From a virus, in IMG/VR virus record IMGVR_UViG_3300042934_000106, positions 1 through 57,614 of that record: DNA of 57,614 nucleotides; one strand, 5' to 3'. Each line of letters opens with the position of its first letter. Within the stretch, counting starts at the first letter, position 1. Made by a program: the position numbers and the translations under genes. Below are positions 45,799 to 54,105 of this stretch, piece by piece. Below the pieces are notes generated by a model. That model made no database searches, was not told where the DNA came from, and saw nothing but the letters and a program-made list of their open reading frames with translations.

Positions 45799-47385
45799 TT
45801 GACACAAGTACGTACTCCAGCGCTACTCTCCCTCTACCAGAACGAGGGGGTTGAGTTGCTGTCACCCGACTTGCCACTAGCAGGGTACTGCCGGATCTCG
45901 GATGCAGACCTAGCAGACATCAGAAGAGCCTTGCGACAGGGAGACATCACAGAAGAGGAAGCCGCGGAGCTTGAGAGGAAAGGTGTCCTCAAGCAGAGGG
46001 ACGACGTAAGGACCCTGGCAGAGCGTCATGGTCGAGAGGTCATCTACTACGAGGACAACAACCTCAGCGCCTTCAAGCGCAACGTCCAGAGGCCACGGTT
46101 CCTTCAGATGGTCAAGGACTTGAAGGCCGGCCGACTGGCCGGGATGGTCGTCTACGACATTGACCGAGGCTTCAGACAGCCTCGGGACCTTGAGAAGGTC
46201 ATTGACATCTACCAGGACTTTGCCGAACGCAAGGACGTCCGGATGATCTTTGACACGATGTCAGGCCAGAACTACGACCTCTCCACTGGGGATGGTCGGT
46301 TCTCGGCCCGTCTGTTCGTCAGCATCGCCAACAAGTCCTCCGAGGACACCTCCAGACGGATCAAGAGGGACAACCTCTCCAAGGCCAAGAAGGGTGTCTT
46401 CCACGGAGGAGGCCCTGCCTTCGGTTGGCGCGAAGACGACAGGACCAAGCTAGACCCCAAGGCCGCCGAGCTGGTGAGGAACGTCGTCCTGGGCCACCTC
46501 AAGGGTGACAAGATCGCCACTTGCATGGAATACCTCAATGACAATGGTGCTCTCAACCCCAGCACAGGGAAGCCCTTCACCTGGGCTGGCACCAAGACCC
46601 TCATCTTCAGGGCACGCAACTTTGGGATCAGGATCTACCAAGGTGAGCCACAACTCAACGAGGACGGAGGCTACGTCCTCGGAGACTGGGAGCCCATCTT
46701 CACCAAGGACGACGGCACCCCCGACTTCGATCTCTGGGAGCGCCTGGAGGCGCTGAAGAAGGGCAAGAGCCCTGAGGGGGTACAGGACAAGTCTCAGGTC
46801 AAGTACCTGCTCTCCAGGATTGTCCGATGTGGTCGTTGTGGCTACCCGATGGTTGGTAAGACCGTATGGGTCCGCGGGAAGAAGTCTGAGTCCTTCGCCT
46901 ACAACTGCAACAAGAGCAACCCTGATGCCTGTGGTCGGATGGGAGCTACCGGCCCGAGGGTTGACGAGCTGGTAAAGCAGCTCGTCTGGGCTCAAGTCCT
47001 CCGAGCCAGCAAGAACCGTGCTGTCCCAGAGCCTCAGGACTCCTGGAACAAGGAGTCAGAGCTGAAGGACGTTGAGGATCAGATCACAGAGCTTAAGGCT
47101 CTGTGGGTAGCCAAGAGGGTCAAGGCTGCAACCTACGTCACCACTCTTGATGATCTGGAAGAGCAGAGGTCTGAGCTGAAGGCGGAACGAGCCTTCCATA
47201 CGGCTACGCCGGCAGTTCGCGTCATCACTCCCGAGCTGATGAAGAACGGCTGGGAGGGTCTCTCTGTCGAGAGGCAGCGGATCATCATCAGGTCTGTTCT
47301 CAAGGCAGTCATCATCCACCCTGCCAGGGACGGCAAGAAGGGCGGGCCGTTCGACCCTGCCCGGGTCGAACCAGTCTTTGCCTAG
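45799..47385 (+). CDS. int: Serine integrase (large serine recombinase)
   Basis: 528 residues. Catalytic domain: YCRIS with Ser34, then GRLAGMVVYDIDRGFRQPRD. The recombinase domain follows, and a zinc ribbon CGRCGYPMVG ... YNCNKSNPDACGRM (about 345-385), with a coiled-coil motif near 420-470. It should recombine phage attP with a host attB without cofactors other than the directionality factor for excision. The start is uncertain: TTG 45799 is the only reading that keeps the full N-terminus, and it has no strong ribosome site. Confidence 0.95.
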   Translation: MTQVRTPALLSLYQNEGVELLSPDLPLAGYCRISDADLADIRRALRQGDITEEEAAELERKGVLKQRDDVRTLAERHGREVIYYEDNNLSAFKRNVQRPRFLQMVKDLKAGRLAGMVVYDIDRGFRQPRDLEKVIDIYQDFAERKDVRMIFDTMSGQNYDLSTGDGRFSARLFVSIANKSSEDTSRRIKRDNLSKAKKGVFHGGGPAFGWREDDRTKLDPKAAELVRNVVLGHLKGDKIATCMEYLNDNGALNPSTGKPFTWAGTKTLIFRARNFGIRIYQGEPQLNEDGGYVLGDWEPIFTKDDGTPDFDLWERLEALKKGKSPEGVQDKSQVKYLLSRIVRCGRCGYPMVGKTVWVRGKKSESFAYNCNKSNPDACGRMGATGPRVDELVKQLVWAQVLRASKNRAVPEPQDSWNKESELKDVEDQITELKALWVAKRVKAATYVTTLDDLEEQRSELKAERAFHTATPAVRVITPELMKNGWEGLSVERQRIIIRSVLKAVIIHPARDGKKGGPFDPARVEPVFA

Positions 47386-47395
47386 ACAGCAAACA

Positions 47396-47423
47396 GCCCC
47401 ACCTCCCCGAAGGGAGGTGGGGC
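47396..47423. terminator. Bidirectional terminator after integrase
   Basis: GCCCCACCTCCC and GGGAGGTGGGGC, a 12-base stem with loop CGAA. Ends int on one side and the leftward early block on the other. Confidence 0.85.
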
Positions 47424-47434
47424 CTACTCATGCC

Positions 47435-47533
47435 TTACTTCAGCTTCATCAACTCAAGGATCTCATCCGTGGTCTCCTCATCAAGGTCAGGAGCCTCGGA
47501 GAGCCACTTCTCAAGCCACTCCTCTTGGCTCAC
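47435..47533 (-). CDS. Small acidic protein with WxxxWL motif, 32 aa
   Basis: GTG 47533 overlaps the upstream stop (GTGA). EEWLEKWLSEAPDLDEETTD then an acidic helix; paralogue of 45630-45737. It is the last gene of the leftward early block. Function unknown. Confidence 0.62.
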   Translation of the reverse strand: MSQEEWLEKWLSEAPDLDEETTDEILELMKLK

Positions 47534-47685
47534 TCAGTCACCTCACTCAGAGGGCCCCAAACCTTCTCCAGAACCTCTCTACTCGACAAATACGAATAGG
47601 AGTAGGGGTCTGGCTCAGAGACACACTCCCACCCTCCGTCTTCGTCTTCCTCCCAGATATCCCCATCACAGTCTCGAACCTTCAT
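47530..47685 (-). CDS. Small protein with DGDIW motif, 51 aa
   Basis: ATG 47685 overlaps the upstream stop (TGATG). VRDCDGDIWEEDEDGGWECV is a beta-hairpin-like unit shared with 47927-48112 (YRDSDGAIWQDG) and 50266-50430 (YVDTDGDVWQGP). Function unknown. Confidence 0.66.
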   Translation of the reverse strand: MKVRDCDGDIWEEDEDGGWECVSEPDPYSYSYLSSREVLEKVWGPLSEVTE

Positions 47686-47927
47686 CACACGACCTCCCAG
47701 GAGGGGTTACTGACCTCAATACGGGTGTCCAGGGTGTAGGAACCCTGCCAACTCCAACCACGGTTCTGCTGGTAAGCCAGGATGCGCCTCTCTTTGTTGA
47801 CAACCGAGGTTGCAGGAGCCTTGGCAGTGAAGGGGCCGTGGAAGGTCGTTACCGACCTCCCGTTCTCGTAGGTCTTCCCAATCACCGCACGATAGAGCTT
47901 CTCTGACTCCGCCATGTAGCGCGCCAT
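47685..47927 (-). CDS. Hypothetical protein, 80 aa
   Basis: ATG 47927 overlaps the upstream stop. Basic, beta-type sequence (SVTTFHGPFTAKAPATSVV). Function unknown. Confidence 0.7.
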   Translation of the reverse strand: MARYMAESEKLYRAVIGKTYENGRSVTTFHGPFTAKAPATSVVNKERRILAYQQNRGWSWQGSYTLDTRIEVSNPSWEVV

Positions 47928-48112
47928 CAGACCTCCTCCCAGCCACTAGGACGTACCTCAACGATCGGACCAAATGACTCAGAGACCTCGTACCAGGGCT
48001 GAGGAATGCCTATCGCGGTGTCTCCCTCATCGTCTGGATCAACAATGCAATGAAGTCGATCATCCATACCGTCCTGCCAGATAGCACCATCAGAGTCTCG
48101 GTAGAACGCCAT
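47927..48112 (-). CDS. Small protein with DGxIW motif, 61 aa
   Basis: ATG 48112 with GGGAGGG just upstream. MAFYRDSDGAIWQDGMDDRL shows the repeated D-G-x-I-W unit; the second half is acidic. Function unknown. Confidence 0.66.
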   Translation of the reverse strand: MAFYRDSDGAIWQDGMDDRLHCIVDPDDEGDTAIGIPQPWYEVSESFGPIVEVRPSGWEEV

Positions 48113-48417
48113 CAGCCCTCCCCTGCCGTCTCCCAGCACCGAAGGAAGTAATCAACCTCATCCGGGTACCGATCAGGTCCCCCGTCTTCGGGGGACTCCA
48201 GCATCTTGTGAATGTCGTAGTCCAGTTCTGCGATGTACATACGGAGAGCCGATTCCAGCCGGCTTGGGTCAAGCTCCTGGTTAGAAAGGTGGATCTTGGC
48301 AAACAAAATCTGGTGTCGTAGTACTTCGTTCAGGTCTTCAAGGTCTGCCACCTTCCCAGCAAGGCCCTTGACATCCCACTCACAGTATTCCTGGTACCGC
48401 TCTTCCCAGTCAGTCAC
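48112..48417 (-). CDS. Coiled-coil-like protein, 101 aa
   Basis: GTG 48417, seven bases after GGAG and overlapping the upstream stop. TDWEERYQEYCEWDVKGLAG then long helices (KVADLEDLNEVLRHQILFAK). Paralogous in its first 45 residues to 48410-48592. Function unknown. Confidence 0.68.
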   Translation of the reverse strand: MTDWEERYQEYCEWDVKGLAGKVADLEDLNEVLRHQILFAKIHLSNQELDPSRLESALRMYIAELDYDIHKMLESPEDGGPDRYPDEVDYFLRCWETAGEG

Positions 48418-48592
48418 GGTTACGCTCCTCCAAGCTCTCAAGAATCCGATCTGCAAACTCTTCCAAGGAATTGGATTCACGGTAGATGGCGTCCATGCGA
48501 CTAAGCTCGTCTTCAAGGTCTACAAGCCATTCAGCAAGCTCACGAGTACCGTGGTGGTAGTACTCCTCAATACGCTCGTCACGTGATCTCAT
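48410..48592 (-). CDS. Small helical protein, 60 aa
   Basis: ATG 48592 with GGAG upstream. RDERIEEYYHHGTRELAEWL is similar to the start of the downstream gene. Function unknown. Confidence 0.65.
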   Translation of the reverse strand: MRSRDERIEEYYHHGTRELAEWLVDLEDELSRMDAIYRESNSLEEFADRILESLEERNRD

Positions 48593-48845
48593 AGCCAAGC
48601 TCCTCCAGGATTGACAGAACAGCATCTCCAAAGGCGATGTATCCAGGTGATCCATCAGCCGCGGCAGCAATAGCCTTGATGGCCTTGTCTGACTCCTTGT
48701 ACTTCAGAGTCAGTCGAGCAGCAGCCAACTGGCGTTCCTTGGCCTTCCTGTTCTCTGTCAGAAGGGCTCTGCTAAGACGACGCTCTTCCTGGTATCGCTC
48801 GTACCAGTGATTTACTCGACGCTCTGCGTCTTCCAGGTAGTTCAC
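48579..48845 (-). CDS. Helical protein, 88 aa
   Basis: GTG 48845 overlaps the SLOG-like gene's stop. Charged helices (NHWYERYQEERRLSRALLTE). Third of a row of similar small coiled proteins. Function unknown. Confidence 0.66.
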   Translation of the reverse strand: MNYLEDAERRVNHWYERYQEERRLSRALLTENRKAKERQLAAARLTLKYKESDKAIKAIAAAADGSPGYIAFGDAVLSILEELGYEIT

Positions 48846-49211
48846 TTGATCACCTTCACAGGGATGCCGGCCTTTTTGCACTCGTTGACGCAATTCCAGG
48901 TGCCTCGGGATTCCCCGAGAGGGAAGGCCAAGCAGAGGTCTGCGCCGGCCTGAGCCATCTCACGGTTTCGAATAGGCCCTGCGGCCTTACCGTGCTGCTC
49001 CCAATCCGCGGCATAAACAACCTCGTAAACCCCACCGTTAGGACCAAACTCCTTGGTGTAGTCACTGGCGAACCGATCAGCCCCAGTAGGGCAACCCCCA
49101 TGCACCACACGAAGTGCTCCGTAGGTGACCTCCGATAGGTTGTCCAGCTCCCTCCAAACATCGGTCTGGTACTCATAATCCCGGCTCCCCAGTCACAATG
49201 ACTGTGAACAT
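48842..49211 (-). pseudogene. SLOG/YspA-like (DUF2493) gene broken by a one-base insertion
   Basis: The coding body 48842-49108 gives HGGCPTGADRFASDY and ADLCLAFPLGESRGTWNCV, hallmarks of the YspA/cpYpsA-related SLOG family that binds nucleotide-like ligands. Upstream, the family's start MFTVIVTG is read from ATG 49211 in one frame, and SRDYEYQTDVWRELDNLSEV in the next frame. The switch lies at the G run (minus strand; plus CCCC at 49187-49190). Deleting one G restores a 122-residue gene; the span is 370 bases, one more than a multiple of three. Either a real mutation, a sequence error or a programmed shift. Confidence 0.7.
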
Positions 49212-49378
49212 CAGCCGTCCCTCCAACGCTTGGTCTGACTCATGTAGTAGGTCTTGTAGGCATAGTTCATGGCGTCTACGCAGTACTTGAAGGTGCCAAA
49301 GGCCAGAGGTCGCGTCTCATAGGGCATGTAAAGCAGCCAGTGACCTTGTCCCTTCTTGATTCTCCATTTGGTGTACAT
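49211..49378 (-). CDS. Small basic protein, 55 aa
   Basis: ATG 49378 and stop 49211 overlap their neighbours (TGATG on both sides). MYTKWRIKKGQGHWLLYMPY has many Tyr, Lys and Trp. Function unknown. Confidence 0.7.
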   Translation of the reverse strand: MYTKWRIKKGQGHWLLYMPYETRPLAFGTFKYCVDAMNYAYKTYYMSQTKRWRDG

Positions 49379-49788
49379 CAGGTAGCCCAGGTCCCTTCAT
49401 ATCCTTCAGAGTCAGCCCAGAAGACGCGGGCTACTCCCGCGGCTCGAATGAGCTTGGTGCAGTCCTTGCAGGGCTCTCGGGTCACAAAGAGCGTCGAGCC
49501 CTGGCAGTCTTCCCAAGACGCATAGAGGAGCGCATTGGCCTCGGCATGGACTTCAATACAGGACTCATACCCTGACCCTGACGGTTGGTCTGAAAGGCAT
49601 CGCTCGCATTCTCCAGCGCTGCAAGACGGGCCTCCCGGATACGATCCGTTGTACCCCGTGGACCGAATTCGAAGATCTCGTCCCACAAGAACCGCTCCAA
49701 CGCGGCATCGGAGACAATCACCTCTTGATGCCACGGCAGTAGCGATCCCCAGGAAATACGTCGTCCAGCCTGGTCGCTCATTAGTCAC
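49378..49788 (-). CDS. dCMP deaminase-like protein
   Basis: 136 residues from GTG 49788 (AAGGAG five bases upstream). Zinc site: His81 and Glu83 in EVHAEANAL, Cys107 and Cys110 in REPCKDC. Converts dCMP to dUMP for ThyX. A C-x2-C-x... pair near residues 25-28 is not part of the catalytic zinc. Confidence 0.9.
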   Translation of the reverse strand: MTNERPGWTTYFLGIATAVASRGDCLRCRVGAVLVGRDLRIRSTGYNGSYPGGPSCSAGECERCLSDQPSGSGYESCIEVHAEANALLYASWEDCQGSTLFVTREPCKDCTKLIRAAGVARVFWADSEGYEGTWAT

Positions 49789-50012
49789 TCAGTCTCCTTG
49801 GAGTCAAACACGGTCTCTTCCTTGACCACACGGATTCGGTAACGACCGCCGTGTTTGGTGACAAGACGCTCACCAACACCGCGGGCCCTATCAGTCATTT
49901 CAATGCTCCCAAGACCCCACGCCTTGGTAAGACTTGCCTTCTCATGCCAGAAGGTCTCATTGCCCAGGTCTACGAACTGCTCAACAAGCCAGTACTCCAT
50001 GGAGTCGTTCAC
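49785..50012 (-). CDS. Hypothetical protein, 75 aa
   Basis: GTG 50012 overlaps the upstream stop (GTGA). Sequence has an aromatic helical start (MEYWLVEQFVDLGNETFWHE) and a basic strand. Function unknown. Confidence 0.7.
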   Translation of the reverse strand: MNDSMEYWLVEQFVDLGNETFWHEKASLTKAWGLGSIEMTDRARGVGERLVTKHGGRYRIRVVKEETVFDSKETE

Positions 50013-50266
50013 AGCCCCTCAACCTCTCCGTCGATGATGTATGTCGTCGTGGACTCAGGCTTCATCTCGTAGTTCCAGTAGTCCAAGGCAATCTGCTCCG
50101 CGGCCTTCCTGGAGAGGCCGGCGGACCGAGCCGTTCTCTTGAGACTGCCGACATGGATAGCAACCGTCCGAGCAATCTCAGCTCGGAGGTTAAGAGCCTC
50201 AACAAGCTGCTCTGTCTTCATGTCTCCAGTGATCTGCTCAAACTTGTGGTTGAAGTCCTGGTCCAT
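50009..50266 (-). CDS. Hypothetical helical protein, 85 aa
   Basis: ATG 50266. TARSAGLSRKAAEQIALDYW has a helix-turn-helix-like look; the rest is helical too. It may be a small DNA-binding protein, but this is weak. Function unknown. Confidence 0.66.
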   Translation of the reverse strand: MDQDFNHKFEQITGDMKTEQLVEALNLRAEIARTVAIHVGSLKRTARSAGLSRKAAEQIALDYWNYEMKPESTTTYIIDGEVEGL

Positions 50267-50430
50267 CAGTTCTCCTCCAGGAGAATCAGTTCGCTGCCCA
50301 TGAAATGCTTCTCAATCCAAGACCTAGGCTTAGGCTGACCGTAGGGGTTGCCTTCCTCGTCTAGGAGTTGGAGGTTGTCTTCGTCCGGACCCTGCCAGAC
50401 ATCCCCGTCTGTATCCACGTAGCTCTTCAT
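50266..50430 (-). CDS. Small protein with DGDVW motif, 54 aa
   Basis: ATG 50430 overlaps the DNA polymerase stop (TGATG). YVDTDGDVWQGPDEDN is the third copy of the D-G-x-x-W unit. Function unknown. Confidence 0.66.
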   Translation of the reverse strand: MKSYVDTDGDVWQGPDEDNLQLLDEEGNPYGQPKPRSWIEKHFMGSELILLEEN

Positions 50431-52466
50431 CAGTGCTTAGACCCTTCCTTGTCGAGACAGGAACCCCAGCTCCTGTCTCCGATTTCGTAGTCAGCAGGGA
50501 TTTTCAACCCGTTGTAAACGAACTCCATGATTCGGGCTGCCTGGGCAGCCATCTGCTCTGCACGATCCTTGGGGAAGCTGAACACGATCTCGTCATGCAC
50601 TGGCAGGCGCATGTAGGGCGTGAAGCCTGCCTTGTCCAGCTCGATGATTGCTCTGGCAGTGATATCCCGACAGGTCGACTGAATCCGGTAGTTCATGCCG
50701 GCATAGGGACGGCTTTCATCCGTCAAGATCTTCCGACCAGTAACGGTCATGATGAAGCCGTTACGCTTGGCTTCCTCACTGCACTTGTTGGACAGCTTCT
50801 TGGTAGCCGGGAAGGTCTCCCAGAAAGCCTTTACGGCCGTTCTGGCATCGTCCTCAGCGATACCCCACTGAGTGGAGACAGCGTTCCAGCCACCACCGAA
50901 ACAAACGGTGTAGTTGGTGCCCTTTCCAGCCTTCCTCTTGGGGTGCCCAGCCTCCTTCCCCTTCTCGTCCTTCTGGGTGTCGTCCCACCCCATCGCACCA
51001 AAGGCACTGGCCGCGGTGATGTTGTGGATGTCCTTTCCTTCTCGATAGGTCTTGAGCATCCGTCGATCACCGCTGTCCGCGGCAAGGAACATCAGCTCCA
51101 TAGAGCTGTAGTCAATGGTTGCCGAAACGTGCCCAGGCTCCGCCAGGAAGGCGTTACGAACATAGCCAGTACCAGACGGCAGGGTCTGTGCCGCGATAGC
51201 CCCTGTCACGGTCATACGGGCACTTCTGGCCTGGCATGAGTTGATGGAGACGTGGACCCGTCCATCTTGGTCCACGTTCTTCAGGATGTTCTCGAACCAG
51301 GTAGAGCGCTTCTTCTCAGCCGACTTGGCCTTGAGAATCGCCTCAGTCAGAGGATGGTCAATGGACTTAAGCACTGACTCATCAGTCGAGAGCTGTCCTT
51401 CGGGATGTGCCTCAGTCGGCTTCGTCCTCTTAGCGTCCTTGCCGAACTTGTGGCCGATGGCCTCCAACGCAGCAATGATCTGGTCAGAGGAGCCAATGAG
51501 ATCAACGCCCCACTCAGCAGCTACAGCTCTCCACTTGGCCTCTTCCTCCTTCAGCTCCTCAATCCGCATCTTGACGTAAGGAACGTCAACCAGGTAGCCG
51601 GTCCGCTCCATCTGGTAGGTAACCCAGTGAAGCCGGTGTTCCCAGCCAATCAGTCCGGACTCAAGAGACTTCCGCGGGATCTTAGGAAACAGGATCTTGA
51701 CGAGTCGGTAGGCAAAGATCGGGTCCATGCCGGCGTAGAGGTTGTAGCCCTCATGCTGGAGAGGAACCTTGGCCCATACGTTGTCCTTGGTGACCTTGCC
51801 GTAGATGCCTTCCCTGAACTCCCTGATGTAGGAGTAGCCTTCGGCCTTCAGGTCTTCCTTGGTGAGCCCAGGACGATCCGCGAAGCGGAACTCATGAGTG
51901 ACCTTGTCCTTGTCCCGGGCCTTGAAGCCAACGACCTCCTTCTGAGCATTCATGCTCTTGGCGATCTCGTTCATGGAGCCCTTAATACGAGCACCAAGAC
52001 CCGGGTCCACGTAGTGCTTGACAAGCTCTTCGAGCTTGAGCCCAATCCCCCCTTCCTTGACCGCCCGCCCATCAACGAGATGGGCGAGGATCTTGGTGTC
52101 CCAGGTCTTCTGAACCAGAGGGAAGGGGTCAACACCAAAGCAGGACTCAATGACATGGAAGTCGAAGCCGCGGTTCTGAGCTGCAAGACGCTTGACCCTG
52201 CCCAGTGCCCACTTCATCGCTTCAACAAAAGAGCCTCCATACTCCACAGGGAGAATGAAGGCCGTGTCCCAGTTTCCGAACTGTGCTAGCCGGCAACCGT
52301 AGTTGTCTGGTGCATCCCACCAGTTGAAGCCTCCTGTGGTCTCAGTGTCGAACCCAAGGAAGTCCTGGTTGGCTTCTACGAAGCTCTTGAACGCCGGAAG
52401 ATCCTCCTCCCTCTCCACTATGTAAATCTTGACCGGTCCACGTACGTCAGCTTCGAGGATCTTCAC
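50430..52466 (-). CDS. DNA polymerase I (family A) with 3'-5' exonuclease
   Basis: 678 residues from GTG 52466. Exonuclease motif GFDTETTG (Asp40, Glu42) near the start, polymerase motif A IDYSSMELMF (Asp452), motif B RKAGKGTNYTVCFGGG (511-526) and motif C VHDEIVFSF (Asp625). Motif order and length match phage family A polymerases. It replicates phage DNA with the helicase and primase. Confidence 0.95.
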   Translation of the reverse strand: MKILEADVRGPVKIYIVEREEDLPAFKSFVEANQDFLGFDTETTGGFNWWDAPDNYGCRLAQFGNWDTAFILPVEYGGSFVEAMKWALGRVKRLAAQNRGFDFHVIESCFGVDPFPLVQKTWDTKILAHLVDGRAVKEGGIGLKLEELVKHYVDPGLGARIKGSMNEIAKSMNAQKEVVGFKARDKDKVTHEFRFADRPGLTKEDLKAEGYSYIREFREGIYGKVTKDNVWAKVPLQHEGYNLYAGMDPIFAYRLVKILFPKIPRKSLESGLIGWEHRLHWVTYQMERTGYLVDVPYVKMRIEELKEEEAKWRAVAAEWGVDLIGSSDQIIAALEAIGHKFGKDAKRTKPTEAHPEGQLSTDESVLKSIDHPLTEAILKAKSAEKKRSTWFENILKNVDQDGRVHVSINSCQARSARMTVTGAIAAQTLPSGTGYVRNAFLAEPGHVSATIDYSSMELMFLAADSGDRRMLKTYREGKDIHNITAASAFGAMGWDDTQKDEKGKEAGHPKRKAGKGTNYTVCFGGGWNAVSTQWGIAEDDARTAVKAFWETFPATKKLSNKCSEEAKRNGFIMTVTGRKILTDESRPYAGMNYRIQSTCRDITARAIIELDKAGFTPYMRLPVHDEIVFSFPKDRAEQMAAQAARIMEFVYNGLKIPADYEIGDRSWGSCLDKEGSKH

Positions 52467-52498
52467 GGCGCCCCCTATCTAGTTGTTGGGTCAGTCAT

Positions 52499-52675
52499 TC
52501 ACCAGTCCTGTCCATCTGCCTCGTCTGCCATCTTGATGAGCCGAAGGCCCAGAAGACGGGCCTCATCGGGGCTGAGGTCACTCGAACCCCACTTGTCTAC
52601 CTTCGGATCAATCAGTAGACGAACAAGACCCCCATGTGCATAGGGCTCGTGAACACCTTCTCCGTACTTGCTCAC
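52499..52675 (-). CDS. Small hypothetical protein, 58 aa
   Basis: GTG 52675 overlaps the upstream stop (GTGA). MSKYGEGVHEPYAHGGLVRL, then helical. Directly upstream of the polymerase. Function unknown. Confidence 0.68.
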   Translation of the reverse strand: MSKYGEGVHEPYAHGGLVRLLIDPKVDKWGSSDLSPDEARLLGLRLIKMADEADGQDW

Positions 52676-53037
52676 AGCGACTCCAAGAACTCGTCCAGCT
52701 TGTGACCAAGGATCATCTCTACGTTTGAGTCATCGATCTGGCTCAGGAACTCCCGGACCTTGTTCGCTTCAAAGATGAGAGTTACTGCCCCATCAGGAAC
52801 GTCAAGATGGACACGAAGTCCGTAACCCCAGTACTCCATCACCACATCACCAGCCCCATGTGATGAGCCAGGAGAGCTACTGAGCGTCTCTCGGAGGAGG
52901 TCTACAGACCAAAGCCAAGTGGAGTTATGGCCACGGAAGTCCACCTCCACAAACCAGGGCTCATCGGGGAGATGGGTCCATTCAGAAACGACAGGCTCTA
53001 CCCAAAGACCATCAGTGGCAGTACATTCAATGACCAT
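52672..53037 (-). CDS. Hypothetical protein, 121 aa
   Basis: ATG 53037 overlaps the upstream stop. Content is beta-rich with acid-aromatic segments (LPDEPWFVEVDFRGHNSTWL). Function unknown. Confidence 0.7.
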   Translation of the reverse strand: MVIECTATDGLWVEPVVSEWTHLPDEPWFVEVDFRGHNSTWLWSVDLLRETLSSSPGSSHGAGDVVMEYWGYGLRVHLDVPDGAVTLIFEANKVREFLSQIDDSNVEMILGHKLDEFLESL

Positions 53038-53216
53038 CAGTCCTCCACCTTCTCCCAGCCGATTCCCTCGCCATCCGTGGGGAAGAACCAGTCATCCGCA
53101 GTGAAGTCCTCGTCAGACACCCAACCCGCTTCGAGAACATCACCCGCACTTACCGCGGCACACCAGTACGCAGTCTTAAGAATCCGGATCTTGTCGCCAA
53201 CCTTCAGGTCACTCAC
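53037..53216 (-). CDS. KOW-like small barrel protein, 59 aa
   Basis: GTG 53216. LKVGDKIRILKTAYWCA is again the small SH3/KOW opening seen in 3411-4094 and 6364-6693. Stop overlaps the next start. Function unknown. Confidence 0.68.
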   Translation of the reverse strand: MSDLKVGDKIRILKTAYWCAAVSAGDVLEAGWVSDEDFTADDWFFPTDGEGIGWEKVED

Positions 53217-53308
53217 TTCGTCTCCTCACAGTTGATGCATTTCAGAACGAACTTGCCTGCAATCCAGACTGAGATGTAGCAGTGTCCTGGGCAGTTCAGT
53301 GGAACCAC
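53213..53308 (-). CDS. Tiny zinc-ribbon-like protein, 31 aa
   Basis: GTG 53308, overlapping the next start. CPGHCYISVWIAGKF and KCINCEE give two C-x(2-3)-C pairs. No clear ribosome site. Function unknown. Confidence 0.5.
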   Translation of the reverse strand: MVPLNCPGHCYISVWIAGKFVLKCINCEETK

Positions 53309-53397
53309 TTCCAAAGCCAGTCCCCTACAGCAAGACCAATGGCATAGAAGACTGCTGCTATGGCGATGTGAAGGGTGGCGAGTTCAAGGAGAGGCAT
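53296..53397 (-). CDS. Small membrane protein, 33 aa
   Basis: ATG 53397. LHIAIAAVFYAIGLAVGD forms one span. It lies directly downstream of ThyX. Function unknown. Confidence 0.6.
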   Translation of the reverse strand: MPLLELATLHIAIAAVFYAIGLAVGDWLWKWFH

Positions 53398-53398
53398 C

Positions 53399-54097
53399 TC
53401 AGCTCCCGTAGGGCTCGTCAGGGATGTCCTGGAAGCTGTTGGGGGCCACCTCTCGCAGGTGGCTGAGGACCAGGCCGGCGAAGCGGCAGATCTCTACGTC
53501 AGCAGCCATGTGCCAGCGCTTACCGAGGACATCTCGCCAGGCACGGAGATTCCCGGTAACCACCATGTCCACAGGAGCGGCATTCGGGAGAACAGCCCTG
53601 GCAGCCTCACGGGCCTGCTTACGGCTCTTACCGAGGTCCTCCATGAGGAACTTCACCAAGCCCTCATAGAAGAGGGTCTGAAGCTCGTACTCTCGCTGAA
53701 TACTCTCAGCCGCGGGAGTATCCTCCAGAGTCGGCGGGATAACCGGCTCAGTCTTCGAGTAGTCCACATACCGCTGAGACACCACGGAGAAGGACAGGTG
53801 CCGATGACGAGTCAGCTCAGTCAGAAGAGCACGAGAGACACCGCGGACAAGGAATGTCACTGAGGAGTGCTCCAGGACACTGAAGTGTCCCTGGTCCAGG
53901 ATGTTCTTCAGGTAGTCCTCGTTCCGAGCCGTATTGGGGTTCGGACGGTTGAAGGACTTGTAGCACAGCCTTCCCGAAAATTCTGCAAGGGCATCGGCAT
54001 CAGAGTGGTAAACCCGGTCCGGGTAAGACTCGTACTCGTATGCCTCCCAGGGGGTCTGGTCTCCGTACTGAGTCGTGGCAATGACGTCAACCTGCAT
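53399..54097 (-). CDS. thyX: Flavin-dependent thymidylate synthase ThyX
   Basis: 232 residues. ThyX motif [13 protein letters not shown] (residues 97-109), with an acidic N-terminal part and [11 protein letters not shown] near the end. Makes dTMP from dUMP with FAD and methylenetetrahydrofolate; complements the dCMP deaminase and ribonucleotide reductase in the same operon. Confidence 0.96.
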   Translation of the reverse strand: MQVDVIATTQYGDQTPWEAYEYESYPDRVYHSDADALAEFSGRLCYKSFNRPNPNTARNEDYLKNILDQGHFSVLEHSSVTFLVRGVSRALLTELTRHRHLSFSVVSQRYVDYSKTEPVIPPTLEDTPAAESIQREYELQTLFYEGLVKFLMEDLGKSRKQAREAARAVLPNAAPVDMVVTGNLRAWRDVLGKRWHMAADVEICRFAGLVLSHLREVAPNSFQDIPDEPYGS

Positions 54098-54105
54098 TGT
54101 GCTCC

